From Candidatus Heimdallarchaeota archaeon (lineage in GTDB: Archaea; Asgardarchaeota; Heimdallarchaeia; Heimdallarchaeales; Heimdallarchaeaceae): a DNA stretch of 12,451 nt. Shown here piece by piece: positions 5,941 through 12,451 of the stretch. The stretch is from NCBI GenBank assembly GCA_016839985.1, contig JAEOTG010000320.1, positions 1-12,451 on the forward strand, written 5' to 3'. The notes under the pieces were generated by a model that saw only the letters and a program-made list of their open reading frames with translations, was not told where the DNA came from and did no database searches. A program made the translations under genes and the position numbers. How positions within the stretch are numbered: position 1 is the stretch's first letter; each line of letters begins with the position of its first letter.

Positions 5941-7317
5941 ATGAAGTTTGATGAACTAAGTTTAGAGGAAGCTCCAATAATAAAAGAAACTATTCCTGGA
6001 TCTAAATCCAAAAAAATACTAGATTTACAAGAGAAGATTGAAGGAAAACCTGTCTCATATCCTAAAGGTTCTCCTATTGCATTTGCTCAAGGATTTGGAG
6101 CTACAATAAAAGATGTTGATGGAAATATCTTCATTGATTTTTTTGGTGGAGCTGGTGTTTTAGCTTTAGGTCACTGTAATCCATACATAGCAGAAAAAGT
6201 TAATGAGATTCAAAAAAATATAACACATACTCTAGATTTTCCTACAGAGATTCGTTTAGAACTAGTACAGAAATTACAGAATGTTTTACCTGGAGATTTG
6301 AAAAATAACTCTAAAATCGTTTTTGGTGGTCCAACAGGATCTGATGCGGTTGAAAGTGCAATAAAATTGTCAAAAACTCTCACTAAAAGACATGGAATTA
6401 TCGCTTTCGAAGGGGCATATCATGGAATGACATCAGGAGCTCTTGCTTTAACTTCTGGAAAATCTTGGAAGAAAAATTATCTGCCTCTTATTCCAGAAGT
6501 TCATTTCATTCCTTTTGCTTATTTGTACAGATGTCCATTTAAAACAAAAATAGCTGAAGAATGTGCTAATGCTTGTGCAGATTATTATGAGCATATTTTG
6601 GAAGATCCTCATTCTGGAGTTGTTGACCCTGCTATGACAATTATAGAACCAATACAAGGTGAAGGTGGATCTTTTGTCCCACATAAAAGTTTTGTAAAGA
6701 GAATAGCAGAGATAAGCAATAAATATGAAATACCTATAGTTTTTGATGAAATCCAAGCAGGTTTCTGCAGAACTGGAAAATTCTTCTCTTCAGAATATTC
6801 AGGAGCTTCACCACACATTATGACTTTGTCTAAAGCACTTGGTGGAGGTTATCCTCTTTCTGCTATAGCTTATAGACAGGATCTCGATGTTTGGTCAAAA
6901 GCTGCTCACATTGGGACATTCAGAGGGAATGTAACAGCTATGGCTGCAGGTTCAGCATCCATAGACTTTATGTTAGAAAATAATCTCGCAAGTTATGTAA
7001 ATGAACTTGGAAATTATCTATTAAAGAAACTAGAAAAATGTGAAAAAGATTCTTCGATTGTAGGTGAAGTTCGAGGAAAAGGACTAATGTTAGGGATTGA
7101 AATAGTTGAAAATAAAGAAAGTAAGAAACCATCTTCAGAGCTTTGTTCGAATATTAGAGATGAAATGTTTCAGAGAGGAGTTATTATAGAAATAGGTGGA
7201 CATTACAATAATGTGCTAAGATTTTTACCTCCATTGATTATAACAAAGAAATTAGCTGAATCAGGAATTGACATATGTATAGAATCAATTGAAAAGATTG
7301 AAACTGAATTGAATTAA
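5941..7317 (+). CDS. Class III PLP aminotransferase, diaminobutyrate/omega-amino-acid type
   Basis: A 458-residue cytosolic fold-type I aminotransferase, complete for the class. Visible features are the DVDGNIFIDFFGGAGVLALGH region (58-78), the phosphate-binding GPTGSDAVESA (130-140), YHG at 160-162 before the cofactor ring, EPIQGEGG (236-243), the FDEIQAG motif with Asp269, the Schiff-base lysine Lys298 in LSKALGGG, and GTFRGN with Thr326. Enzymes of this class move an amino group from an omega-amine (diaminobutyrate, GABA, ornithine, beta-alanine) to 2-oxoglutarate or pyruvate. The GAGVLALGH wording recalls L-2,4-diaminobutyrate:2-oxoglutarate aminotransferase (Dat), but substrate cannot be settled by eye. 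ATG 5941 is preferred over a TTG at 5881 because the upstream 20 codons cross the TATA box. It converges on the racemase gene, with only 7 bases between the two stop codons. Confidence 0.9.
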   Translation: MKFDELSLEEAPIIKETIPGSKSKKILDLQEKIEGKPVSYPKGSPIAFAQGFGATIKDVDGNIFIDFFGGAGVLALGHCNPYIAEKVNEIQKNITHTLDFPTEIRLELVQKLQNVLPGDLKNNSKIVFGGPTGSDAVESAIKLSKTLTKRHGIIAFEGAYHGMTSGALALTSGKSWKKNYLPLIPEVHFIPFAYLYRCPFKTKIAEECANACADYYEHILEDPHSGVVDPAMTIIEPIQGEGGSFVPHKSFVKRIAEISNKYEIPIVFDEIQAGFCRTGKFFSSEYSGASPHIMTLSKALGGGYPLSAIAYRQDLDVWSKAAHIGTFRGNVTAMAAGSASIDFMLENNLASYVNELGNYLLKKLEKCEKDSSIVGEVRGKGLMLGIEIVENKESKKPSSELCSNIRDEMFQRGVIIEIGGHYNNVLRFLPPLIITKKLAESGIDICIESIEKIETELN

Positions 7318-7324
7318 GTTACAG

Positions 7325-7996
7325 TTAAGAGGACTTGTACCTACGAATTTTGCTAGTTGAAACATCATATCTAATTAATCCAATCAGAATAATTAATGCA
7401 CATACTACTCCATCTAACACTGGAACACCTAATCTTTTTTCTAGTTTCTTATCCAACCCAGTCATACCTGCACAACCCAGTACAATGACTTCAGCTTTGT
7501 CTTTCTCTATAGCTGTTTTTGCAACCTCAAAGAATTTTTCTTCATCACTTCCTCCACTCACCTCATTCTCAGGTGCTCTCACTGAAGCTAAAGCATCTTG
7601 AAGATGATATTTCCTAATCAAAGCTTCTTTATTCGGTATAGATTGTTTTGTCATTGAAATTACTGAAAAACTGTGACCTAAAAATGAAGTTAATTTCATA
7701 GAAGCTTCTCCTATACCCACAATGGGTTTCTTTGTTATTTCTTTCATTGTATCGAGATTAGGATCACAATGACATGCAATAATAAAACCATCATATTCCT
7801 CCTCATTTTCTCTTACTAAATTTATCATTCCAGGTGCAGCTCTGATTTGATCTTCATAGGTTTCAATGAACTTTGGTGCATTAGGAGTGTGCTTACAGAC
7901 AACTTGTACATCTTCATTTACGAACGAATTAGAAGTTTCTTGAATTGCTTTCGTCATATCCAAATCACTATTTGGATTAATAATTAGTATTTTCAT
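7325..7996 (-). CDS. Asp/Glu/hydantoin racemase family protein (allantoin/hydantoin racemase-like)
   Basis: A 223-residue cytosolic, cofactor-independent racemase of the Asp/Glu/hydantoin racemase superfamily. The N-terminus KILIINPNSD is the family hallmark. Two cysteines act as acid and base in this family: one lies in ACHCDP (Cys75, in the place of the usual ACFGDP), the other in GCAGM (Cys175), close to the spacing in known hydantoin and allantoin racemases. PIVGIGEASM at 91-100 is also typical. A second Cys at 77 is unusual. It would invert the chiral centre of a cyclic ureide such as a 5-substituted hydantoin or allantoin, or act on an acidic amino acid. Its ATG overlaps the decarboxylase stop codon as ATGA, so the two are co-transcribed and probably translationally coupled; an AAGGA lies just upstream. 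The AllB-like hydrolase nearby supports a ureide substrate. Confidence 0.82.
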   Translation of the reverse strand: MKILIINPNSDLDMTKAIQETSNSFVNEDVQVVCKHTPNAPKFIETYEDQIRAAPGMINLVRENEEEYDGFIIACHCDPNLDTMKEITKKPIVGIGEASMKLTSFLGHSFSVISMTKQSIPNKEALIRKYHLQDALASVRAPENEVSGGSDEEKFFEVAKTAIEKDKAEVIVLGCAGMTGLDKKLEKRLGVPVLDGVVCALIILIGLIRYDVSTSKIRRYKSS

Positions 7997-9378
7997 TTTG
8001 GAATTCCTTCACTTGCAATAATTCTAGCCTTCTCTTTCACATATTCTATAGTTTTCATTAAGGTTTCTGCATTTGTTGGTTTAATTGCTACTAATCGAAG
8101 AACAACTTTTTCTCCAAGTTTAGTATAGGATATCGAATGTTTTCCTTCAGAGATAACTTTTTCGTAAATTATTTTTAAAAATTGATTCATTTGATTTTCA
8201 GATATTTGATTGTGTTTAACTCGGAAGCATAGTATTCCTGTTTCAGGTTCATTACAAAGTTCAATTGCTGAATCTTTAGTTAGTAATTTGTAAACGGTTT
8301 CTATTGCTTTAATAGGTGACTTAAGTCTTTCTTGAATTTTTATGATCCCTTGATATCTAATTGAAGTAACTAAGGGTAAAGCAGAAAAAGGTCTAGTTGA
8401 AGGTGGAGATTTTAATCCAGGACTAGGAACATTTTCTCCTTCACGATAGATGTAATCACTCCGTAATGCCATTCGATTAAAATCATCCTTACGTTTGGCA
8501 AAAAGTATAGAATTCGGTATAGGTATTCCAAATTGTTTATGTGGATCCCAAGAAACTGAATCTGCTAATTCTATTCCAGCAAACCTATCTTTGAATTCTG
8601 GTACTAGTGAATATGCTAAACCATATGCACCATCAACATGTAACCAAGCTCCAATTTCTTTACATATTTTAGAGAGTTCTACGACATTATCTATTGCTCC
8701 AGTAGATGTAGTTCCAGTAGTTGCAGTGACACAAAATATATCATGATTTTCTTGCAGTTTTGGAATTTCTTTTTTCATTTGAATAATGTTTATTCTTCTT
8801 TTTTCATCTACGTCAATTGTTAATAGATTATTGTCTCCTAAACCTAACATTCTTACTGCATGCTTGAGAGAGAAATGAGCATCTATTGAAGTTAGAACAG
8901 CTAATCTCTCAGGATTTTCGAATCCTTTTAAACCTTGTTTTGCAAAATCAAATCCCTCCTGTCCAGCTTTCCAATGAAGAGCAAGATATAATGCTTGCTG
9001 ATTTGCATAAGTTCCTGAATACATAAATGTACCGTCTGAATTTTTATCTAACCTGAAGAGAGAACATAGAGCTTTAATGCAAAGTTCTTCTAACATTGCT
9101 CCCCCTGGTGATACATTCCAATCAGTTACACCTTGATTATATTCTAATGCAAGCTCTGCACCTAGTTTTGCGCCATCTTCTGGAAAGTCATTAAACATAG
9201 ATAAAAATCCTGGATTATTGTACTTCATTAAGTGGGGAAGTAATTTCTCTTCTATTATTTTTTTAAGTTTATCAGTTGAAATTCCTTCTTTTTGGAAATC
9301 TACAAGTGGTAAGAGATCATTCATTACTTTGGTAGGAAGTGCTCCTGAAAAGATAAGTGTATTCTCTTTATTTTGCAT
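7993..9378 (-). CDS. Group II PLP-dependent amino-acid decarboxylase
   Basis: A 461-residue cytosolic PLP enzyme of the glutamate/aromatic/diaminobutyrate decarboxylase superfamily. Residues 84-97 carry the substrate-side GVTDWNVSPGGAML. SGTYANQQAL (121-130) binds the phosphate, DAHFS holds His168 that stacks on the cofactor ring, TGTTSTGAID (221-230) follows, HVDGAYG contains Asp249, and DPHK gives the Schiff-base Lys281. The SPPSTRPFSALPLVTSIR region (324-341) corresponds to the family's R-x-x-DA-x-K-x-W region but differs in wording, so this is a divergent branch. Glutamate, aspartate, 2,4-diaminobutyrate or an aromatic amino acid could be the substrate. It is first in a two-gene unit with the racemase (ATGA overlap) and divergent from the amidohydrolase. 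With the Dat-like aminotransferase nearby, decarboxylation of diaminobutyrate to 1,3-diaminopropane is one option. Confidence 0.87.
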   Translation of the reverse strand: MQNKENTLIFSGALPTKVMNDLLPLVDFQKEGISTDKLKKIIEEKLLPHLMKYNNPGFLSMFNDFPEDGAKLGAELALEYNQGVTDWNVSPGGAMLEELCIKALCSLFRLDKNSDGTFMYSGTYANQQALYLALHWKAGQEGFDFAKQGLKGFENPERLAVLTSIDAHFSLKHAVRMLGLGDNNLLTIDVDEKRRINIIQMKKEIPKLQENHDIFCVTATTGTTSTGAIDNVVELSKICKEIGAWLHVDGAYGLAYSLVPEFKDRFAGIELADSVSWDPHKQFGIPIPNSILFAKRKDDFNRMALRSDYIYREGENVPSPGLKSPPSTRPFSALPLVTSIRYQGIIKIQERLKSPIKAIETVYKLLTKDSAIELCNEPETGILCFRVKHNQISENQMNQFLKIIYEKVISEGKHSISYTKLGEKVVLRLVAIKPTNAETLMKTIEYVKEKARIIASEGIPK

Positions 9379-9407
9379 GATAAATTCATTCCTTACGAAG
9401 ACTTAAA

Positions 9408-9418
9408 GATATATTATT
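9408..9418 (-). promoter_or_regulatory. TATA box of the decarboxylase-racemase unit
   Basis: On the minus strand AATAATATATC starts 40 bases before ATG 9378, giving a predicted leader of about ten bases. It sits in the 87-base divergent spacer shared with the amidohydrolase gene. Confidence 0.4.
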
Positions 9419-9424
9419 CTTCTG

Positions 9425-9434
9425 TAAAATAAAA
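9425..9434 (+). promoter_or_regulatory. Possible TATA box of the amidohydrolase gene
   Basis: TAAAATAAAA starts 41 bases before ATG 9466 and is the best-placed plus-strand candidate. The match is weak, and the AT-rich box at 9408-9418 could serve both directions. Confidence 0.3.
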
Positions 9435-9465
9435 GTACTGTAAAAAAACATTCGGAAAGAAAAAA

Positions 9466-10848
9466 ATGGCTGATTTGAACATCATCAATGGTAAAGTATT
9501 CGTAGATAAAGAATTGATTGAAACAGGATTATGTATAGAAGATGGAAAAATAGTTGCAATAGGTAAACCGAACACATTACCTAAAGCAGAAAAAGCCATT
9601 GATGCAAATAATAAAATAATTCTCCCTGGTGGAATAGATGTCCATACACACATATTGGATTTAGAATTTTCTTATAGAGAAGACTTCTATACAGGAACTC
9701 AAGCAGCTTCTTCTGGAGGAATAACTACATTTTTGGAAATGCCAATGGGAATCAAAGGTAAATCTGCAGTTGAATCATTTGACATTCAATTAAGTGCGAT
9801 GAAGAAAAAAAGCATAGTTGATTATGGACTTATAGGGTCAGGTGGATATACAAGTATCAATTCAATTGAAGAGTTAGTTTCAAAGGGAGCTATTGCATTC
9901 AAAACATTCATGTTAGATGCACCAGAAGAGATGTATGAACTCAAAGACCTTTCTGCAAAAAATGAATCATTTCTTCTTAAAATATTAGAAAAAGTAGCTA
10001 GTGTAGGATTGGTTTGTAGTATTCATGCAGAAGATGATTCTATAATACAAGATGAAATAGGAAAGGTGATATCGCAAGGGAGAACTGATTTTCAGGCACA
10101 TACTGACTCTCGTCCAGCAATTGCAGAAGATGAAGCTTGTTTAAGAGCAATGGCATTAGCAAATAACGTAAAAGCGAAACTGAATCTTGTACATATGAGT
10201 TCGAAAAATGCATTTGATTTCATTAAAACAGCTAAACAAAAAGGGTGGGATGTAACTTGTGAAATTACTCCACATCATTTGTTTTTAACATCGGATGATG
10301 CTACAAAAATAGGCACATGGGCAAAGTCTGATCCTCCAATAAGATCAAAAGAGCATTTGAAAGCTGCTTGGATTGCATTGAATGATGGAACTATTGATAT
10401 TGTAGCAACAGATCATTCACCATACAGTCATGATGAGAAAAAAATAAAAGAAGATGAGAAAGGAATTTTCGGAGTTGGCTCTGGTACTCCAGGTTTAGAA
10501 ACAATGATTCCTCTTCTGTTAAATGCTGTAAATATGAGAAAGTTATCCTTACAAAGATTAGTTGAAGTGACTTCCATAACACCAGCAAAGCGTTTTGGTT
10601 TATTTCCTAAGAAAGGAACAATCTCCATAAATGCAGATGCTGATTTATTCATTGTAGATATGAATAAAGAATATACATTGAAAAATGAAAATATGTTTAC
10701 AAAACAAAAAATTACAATTTTCGATGGATGGAAACTAAGAGGGAAAATTGAAAAAACAGTTGTTAGAGGAGAAATTATCTATGATGAAGGACATTTCCAT
10801 GTTAATCAAGGTTATGGAAAGTTCATCACTCCTAGATATTCTGTTTAG
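9466..10848 (+). CDS. Cyclic amidohydrolase, allantoinase/hydantoinase-like
   Basis: A 460-residue cytosolic amidohydrolase of the dihydroorotase/allantoinase/dihydropyrimidinase group, full length. All ligands of the binuclear metal centre are visible: His60 and His62 in DVHTH, the carboxylated lysine Lys146 in AFKTFM, His187 in HAED, His243 in LVHMSS, and Asp316 in ATDHSPY. Their spacing is very close to what I recall of Escherichia coli allantoinase AllB. SDPPIRS (288-294) and GTPGLETMIPLLL (340-352) also fit AllB-type enzymes. It should open a cyclic amide ring (allantoin, hydantoin or dihydropyrimidine) to the carbamoyl or ureido acid. Dihydroorotase is less likely given the racemase neighbour. 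The start is ATG 9466, shortly after GGAAAG. A metallo-hydrolase gene follows 55 bases downstream. Confidence 0.85.
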   Translation: MADLNIINGKVFVDKELIETGLCIEDGKIVAIGKPNTLPKAEKAIDANNKIILPGGIDVHTHILDLEFSYREDFYTGTQAASSGGITTFLEMPMGIKGKSAVESFDIQLSAMKKKSIVDYGLIGSGGYTSINSIEELVSKGAIAFKTFMLDAPEEMYELKDLSAKNESFLLKILEKVASVGLVCSIHAEDDSIIQDEIGKVISQGRTDFQAHTDSRPAIAEDEACLRAMALANNVKAKLNLVHMSSKNAFDFIKTAKQKGWDVTCEITPHHLFLTSDDATKIGTWAKSDPPIRSKEHLKAAWIALNDGTIDIVATDHSPYSHDEKKIKEDEKGIFGVGSGTPGLETMIPLLLNAVNMRKLSLQRLVEVTSITPAKRFGLFPKKGTISINADADLFIVDMNKEYTLKNENMFTKQKITIFDGWKLRGKIEKTVVRGEIIYDEGHFHVNQGYGKFITPRYSV

Positions 10849-10869
10849 AGACAGTTTCCTCCATAATCC

Positions 10870-10878
10870 ATATAAGTA
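10870..10878 (+). promoter_or_regulatory. Possible TATA box of the MBL hydrolase gene
   Basis: ATATAAGTA starts 34 bases before ATG 10904, giving a near-leaderless transcript. It lies in the 55-base gap after the amidohydrolase stop, so the hydrolase may be expressed independently as well as by read-through. Confidence 0.4.
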
Positions 10879-10903
10879 TTCTAAAGAAATAACTGCGATT
10901 AGT

Positions 10904-11737
10904 ATGTTTGAATTTGAAAAAATTACAGATTCTATTTGGGCACACACTAAAGGAGAAACTTTTGGTCATGTGGCTTTTGTTAAGCTAAAGGATAGACTTG
11001 TTTTTATTGATACTGGATACTATCCTAAAGTTATAAAAGAAGCTAGAAAAATCGCAGAAGAGATGACAGGTCTAACAGTGAAGCAACTTATTATCACTCA
11101 TCATCATGGAGATCATATTCTTGGTAATCAAGTATTTGAAGACTGTGAAATAATCTCTTCAAAACCTATTCTGAAAATTCTAAGCGCATATTGGACAGAA
11201 GCAAATACTGAGAATCTTAGAAAACGAGAACCTGAGTCATTTTCAGATTTACGAATTGTTTTACCTAATAAAACATTCGAAGGAGATTATACAATAACTG
11301 ATGATAATCTAACTTTGAAAATCGTCCAAACAAATGGACATACTAATGGTTCTAGTTTTATTTTCATACCTGAAGAAGAAGTGCTCATTGCTGGAGATTT
11401 GTTATTTGCAAAAGAAGTACCATATTTTGGAGATGAAACTACTGATCCTTATTTGTGGATTGATGCTTATAAAAAAATGATTAGTTTATCTCCTAAAATA
11501 ATTGTTCCTGGTCATGGGCCTGTATGCAATGTTGAAGAGATGAAAGAGCAACTAGATTATATGGGAAAATGTGTTAAGTGGATGGAGAATTTTGTAAATA
11601 AAGGAGGGAAGAAAGAAGATCTAGAGATTGCAGAAAACTTTCCTATGTTAGATTATGATCCTTATGATAACTTTGAACTTCTTTTTAATCGGTCAAAAAA
11701 TCGAACATATGATGTTGTAAAAGAAAAACTAACTTGA
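10904..11737 (+). CDS. Metallo-beta-lactamase-fold hydrolase
   Basis: A 277-residue cytosolic hydrolase with the complete metal-binding set of the MBL superfamily: THHHGDH (His66, His68, Asp70, His71), His146 in NGHTNGS, Asp165 in AGDLLF, and His204 in VPGHGP. The core occupies residues 1-215; the last 60 residues are helical and end in a region rich in Asp, Tyr and Asn. The pattern resembles glyoxalase II-like and general MBL hydrolases rather than nucleases (no beta-CASP insert) or true beta-lactamases. The frame is open back to 10748, but that would overlap the upstream gene by 101 bases and add unrelated sequence; ATG 10904 starts right at the fold (MFEFEKITDSIW) and has a TATA box. Context suggests it hydrolyses an amide, ester or thioester product of the cluster, which is inference. 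Confidence 0.85.
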   Translation: MFEFEKITDSIWAHTKGETFGHVAFVKLKDRLVFIDTGYYPKVIKEARKIAEEMTGLTVKQLIITHHHGDHILGNQVFEDCEIISSKPILKILSAYWTEANTENLRKREPESFSDLRIVLPNKTFEGDYTITDDNLTLKIVQTNGHTNGSSFIFIPEEEVLIAGDLLFAKEVPYFGDETTDPYLWIDAYKKMISLSPKIIVPGHGPVCNVEEMKEQLDYMGKCVKWMENFVNKGGKKEDLEIAENFPMLDYDPYDNFELLFNRSKNRTYDVVKEKLT

Positions 11738-11757
11738 TTCTATGAAATTTCTAATCA

Positions 11758-11782
11758 TTTTTTTTCTTTATTTTGTTCTTTT
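11758..11782 (+). terminator. T-rich terminator after the MBL hydrolase gene
   Basis: Long T runs broken by a few other bases begin about 20 bases after the stop codon at 11735-11737. No hairpin is needed for archaeal termination at such tracts. Confidence 0.45.
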
Positions 11783-11865
11783 ACTCTTAGAGAAAAATAT
11801 TGTTAATTTTATTCCACATCTATGTAAATACATATTTGTGAAACAAGAATTAAGAAGAGATAAAG

Positions 11866-11876
11866 TTTTTATAAAT
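11866..11876 (+). promoter_or_regulatory. TATA-type box in the right-hand spacer
   Basis: TTTTTATAAAT, identical to the box at 4580-4590. It lies 40 bases before an ATG that opens a 15-codon ORF (11906-11953) and about 165 bases before the terminal membrane-protein gene. It may start a long leader for that gene or a separate small RNA. The rest of the 293-base spacer shows no gene that I can support. Confidence 0.3.
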
Positions 11877-12021
11877 GCTACAAAAGTCTGTTTGTTATCG
11901 TCTTAATGAAATATGTTTGCTTTGAAATTAATCACTATACAATATCTCAATAACATCTATTTCAACTATAAACAAATTTTCTGACGATTAAAAATACTAA
12001 ATATCATTAATAAAATCAAAA

Positions 12022-12026
12022 GTGAT
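12022..12026 (+). promoter_or_regulatory. Shine-Dalgarno-like site of the terminal membrane-protein gene
   Basis: GTGAT, complementary to part of the archaeal 16S rRNA 3' end (ATCACCTCC), ends 4 bases before ATG 12031. If used, this transcript has a leader, unlike most genes here; TATAAAC near 11968 is a candidate TATA box for it. Confidence 0.4.
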
Positions 12027-12030
12027 TTAA

Positions 12031-12451
12031 ATGACTGATCAAGAAAAAAAAGGATTTAAATGGCCTTGGGACTATTTTCATTTTCAAACCAAAGGACGAG
12101 GTGGTATCTTAGCAAATGGTGCAAAAGGAAAGTTTATGGCTAATACTTATTTTGCTGAATGGTTAATATTTTGGTTTGCTTTGCTTATGACCGCGATTGT
12201 TACTGCAATAGTTTTTGTAGTACGAGAATGGTGGAGTCTTCTTCCTAATCCAGTTGGAAAATACTTTGCATATCTAGGATGGGGATTTTTAGTCTCATTC
12301 ATCATTGCGTGGATTTTCTTCGTTTTCATAATAGGACCTTTAACAATGAGTATGGTACAATATGATTTCAGAGCAGATTTCAGAGTGTCTAGTCCAAGAG
12401 AACTCATGTTTTCAAAGAAATCATGGAAGTTTTGGATTTGGGGTATCTTAG
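12031..12451 (+). CDS. Trp-rich membrane protein, 5' part only (runs off the window)
   Basis: The frame is open from ATG 12031 to the window edge, 140 codons with no stop. The N-terminal 40 residues are polar and aromatic (KWPWDYFHFQTKGRGG). Then come two clear membrane segments, at about 43-64 and 78-102, a charged stretch near 111-130 (YDFRADFRVSSPRELMFSKK), and probably the start of a third segment (WKFWIWGIL). Tryptophan is unusually frequent. I do not recognise the family. A GTGAT ribosome-binding-like site supports this start. A minus-strand frame across 12147-12407 is antisense to it and reads as its shadow. Confidence 0.65.
   Translation, partial: MTDQEKKGFKWPWDYFHFQTKGRGGILANGAKGKFMANTYFAEWLIFWFALLMTAIVTAIVFVVREWWSLLPNPVGKYFAYLGWGFLVSFIIAWIFFVFIIGPLTMSMVQYDFRADFRVSSPRELMFSKKSWKFWIWGIL

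Noticed and set aside
10748..10903. Longer start for the MBL hydrolase overlapping the amidohydrolase gene
   Set aside because: The extra 52 residues lie outside the MBL fold and mostly inside the upstream coding sequence; ATG 10904 has the fold start and a TATA box.
12147..12407. Minus-strand 86-codon frame
   Set aside because: It lies antisense to the membrane protein starting at 12031, which has better composition, membrane segments and a ribosome-binding-like site.
1..12451. CRISPR arrays, tRNA or rRNA genes, insertion sequences
   Set aside because: I saw no regularly spaced repeats, no cloverleaf-like or conserved rRNA stretches, and no transposase motifs.

Overview
The window is AT-rich DNA that most resembles an archaeal chromosome. 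The reasons are: TTTAATATA- or TTTTTATA-type TATA boxes about 30 bases upstream of several start codons, which implies leaderless transcripts; few Shine-Dalgarno sites; T-tract terminators without clear hairpins; and an ArsR-like winged-helix regulator. The gene mix (a CWH43-like membrane nuclease-fold protein, a retinol-dehydrogenase-like SDR) would fit an Asgard or another mesophilic archaeon. That lineage call is inference. I see no tRNA, rRNA, CRISPR array or insertion sequence.

Left part (1-2422): on the minus strand there is a membrane-protein ORF with no good start, whose open frame runs back into the end of the next gene and which looks truncated. Next comes a Lys/Glu/Ile-rich helical protein, possibly HEAT-like, also on the minus strand. 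Facing away from it is a winged-helix transcription regulator.

Centre-left (2423-5027): a 671-residue protein with about 13 membrane segments and a C-terminal endonuclease/exonuclease/phosphatase (EEP) domain with all catalytic motifs. Its architecture and motif wording recall eukaryotic CWH43/PGAP2IP, which act in GPI-anchor lipid remodelling. It is followed by a strong T-tract, a possible tiny ORF, and a small basic minus-strand protein whose TATA box lies inside an inverted repeat.

Metabolic block (5028-11737): six enzyme genes in alternating orientation, joined by two short divergent promoter regions. They are an SDR (minus), a class III aminotransferase (plus), a hydantoin/allantoin racemase-like protein and a group II PLP decarboxylase (minus, overlapping by ATGA), an AllB/hydantoinase-like cyclic amidohydrolase (plus) and a metallo-beta-lactamase-fold hydrolase (plus). 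Racemase plus cyclic amidohydrolase suggests processing of a cyclic ureide such as hydantoin or allantoin. The aminotransferase/decarboxylase pair recalls the dat/ddc route to 1,3-diaminopropane. The combination does not match any pathway I know.

Right end (11738-12451): a T-rich spacer with a second copy of an 11-base TATA-type box, then the start of a Trp-rich membrane protein that runs off the window.
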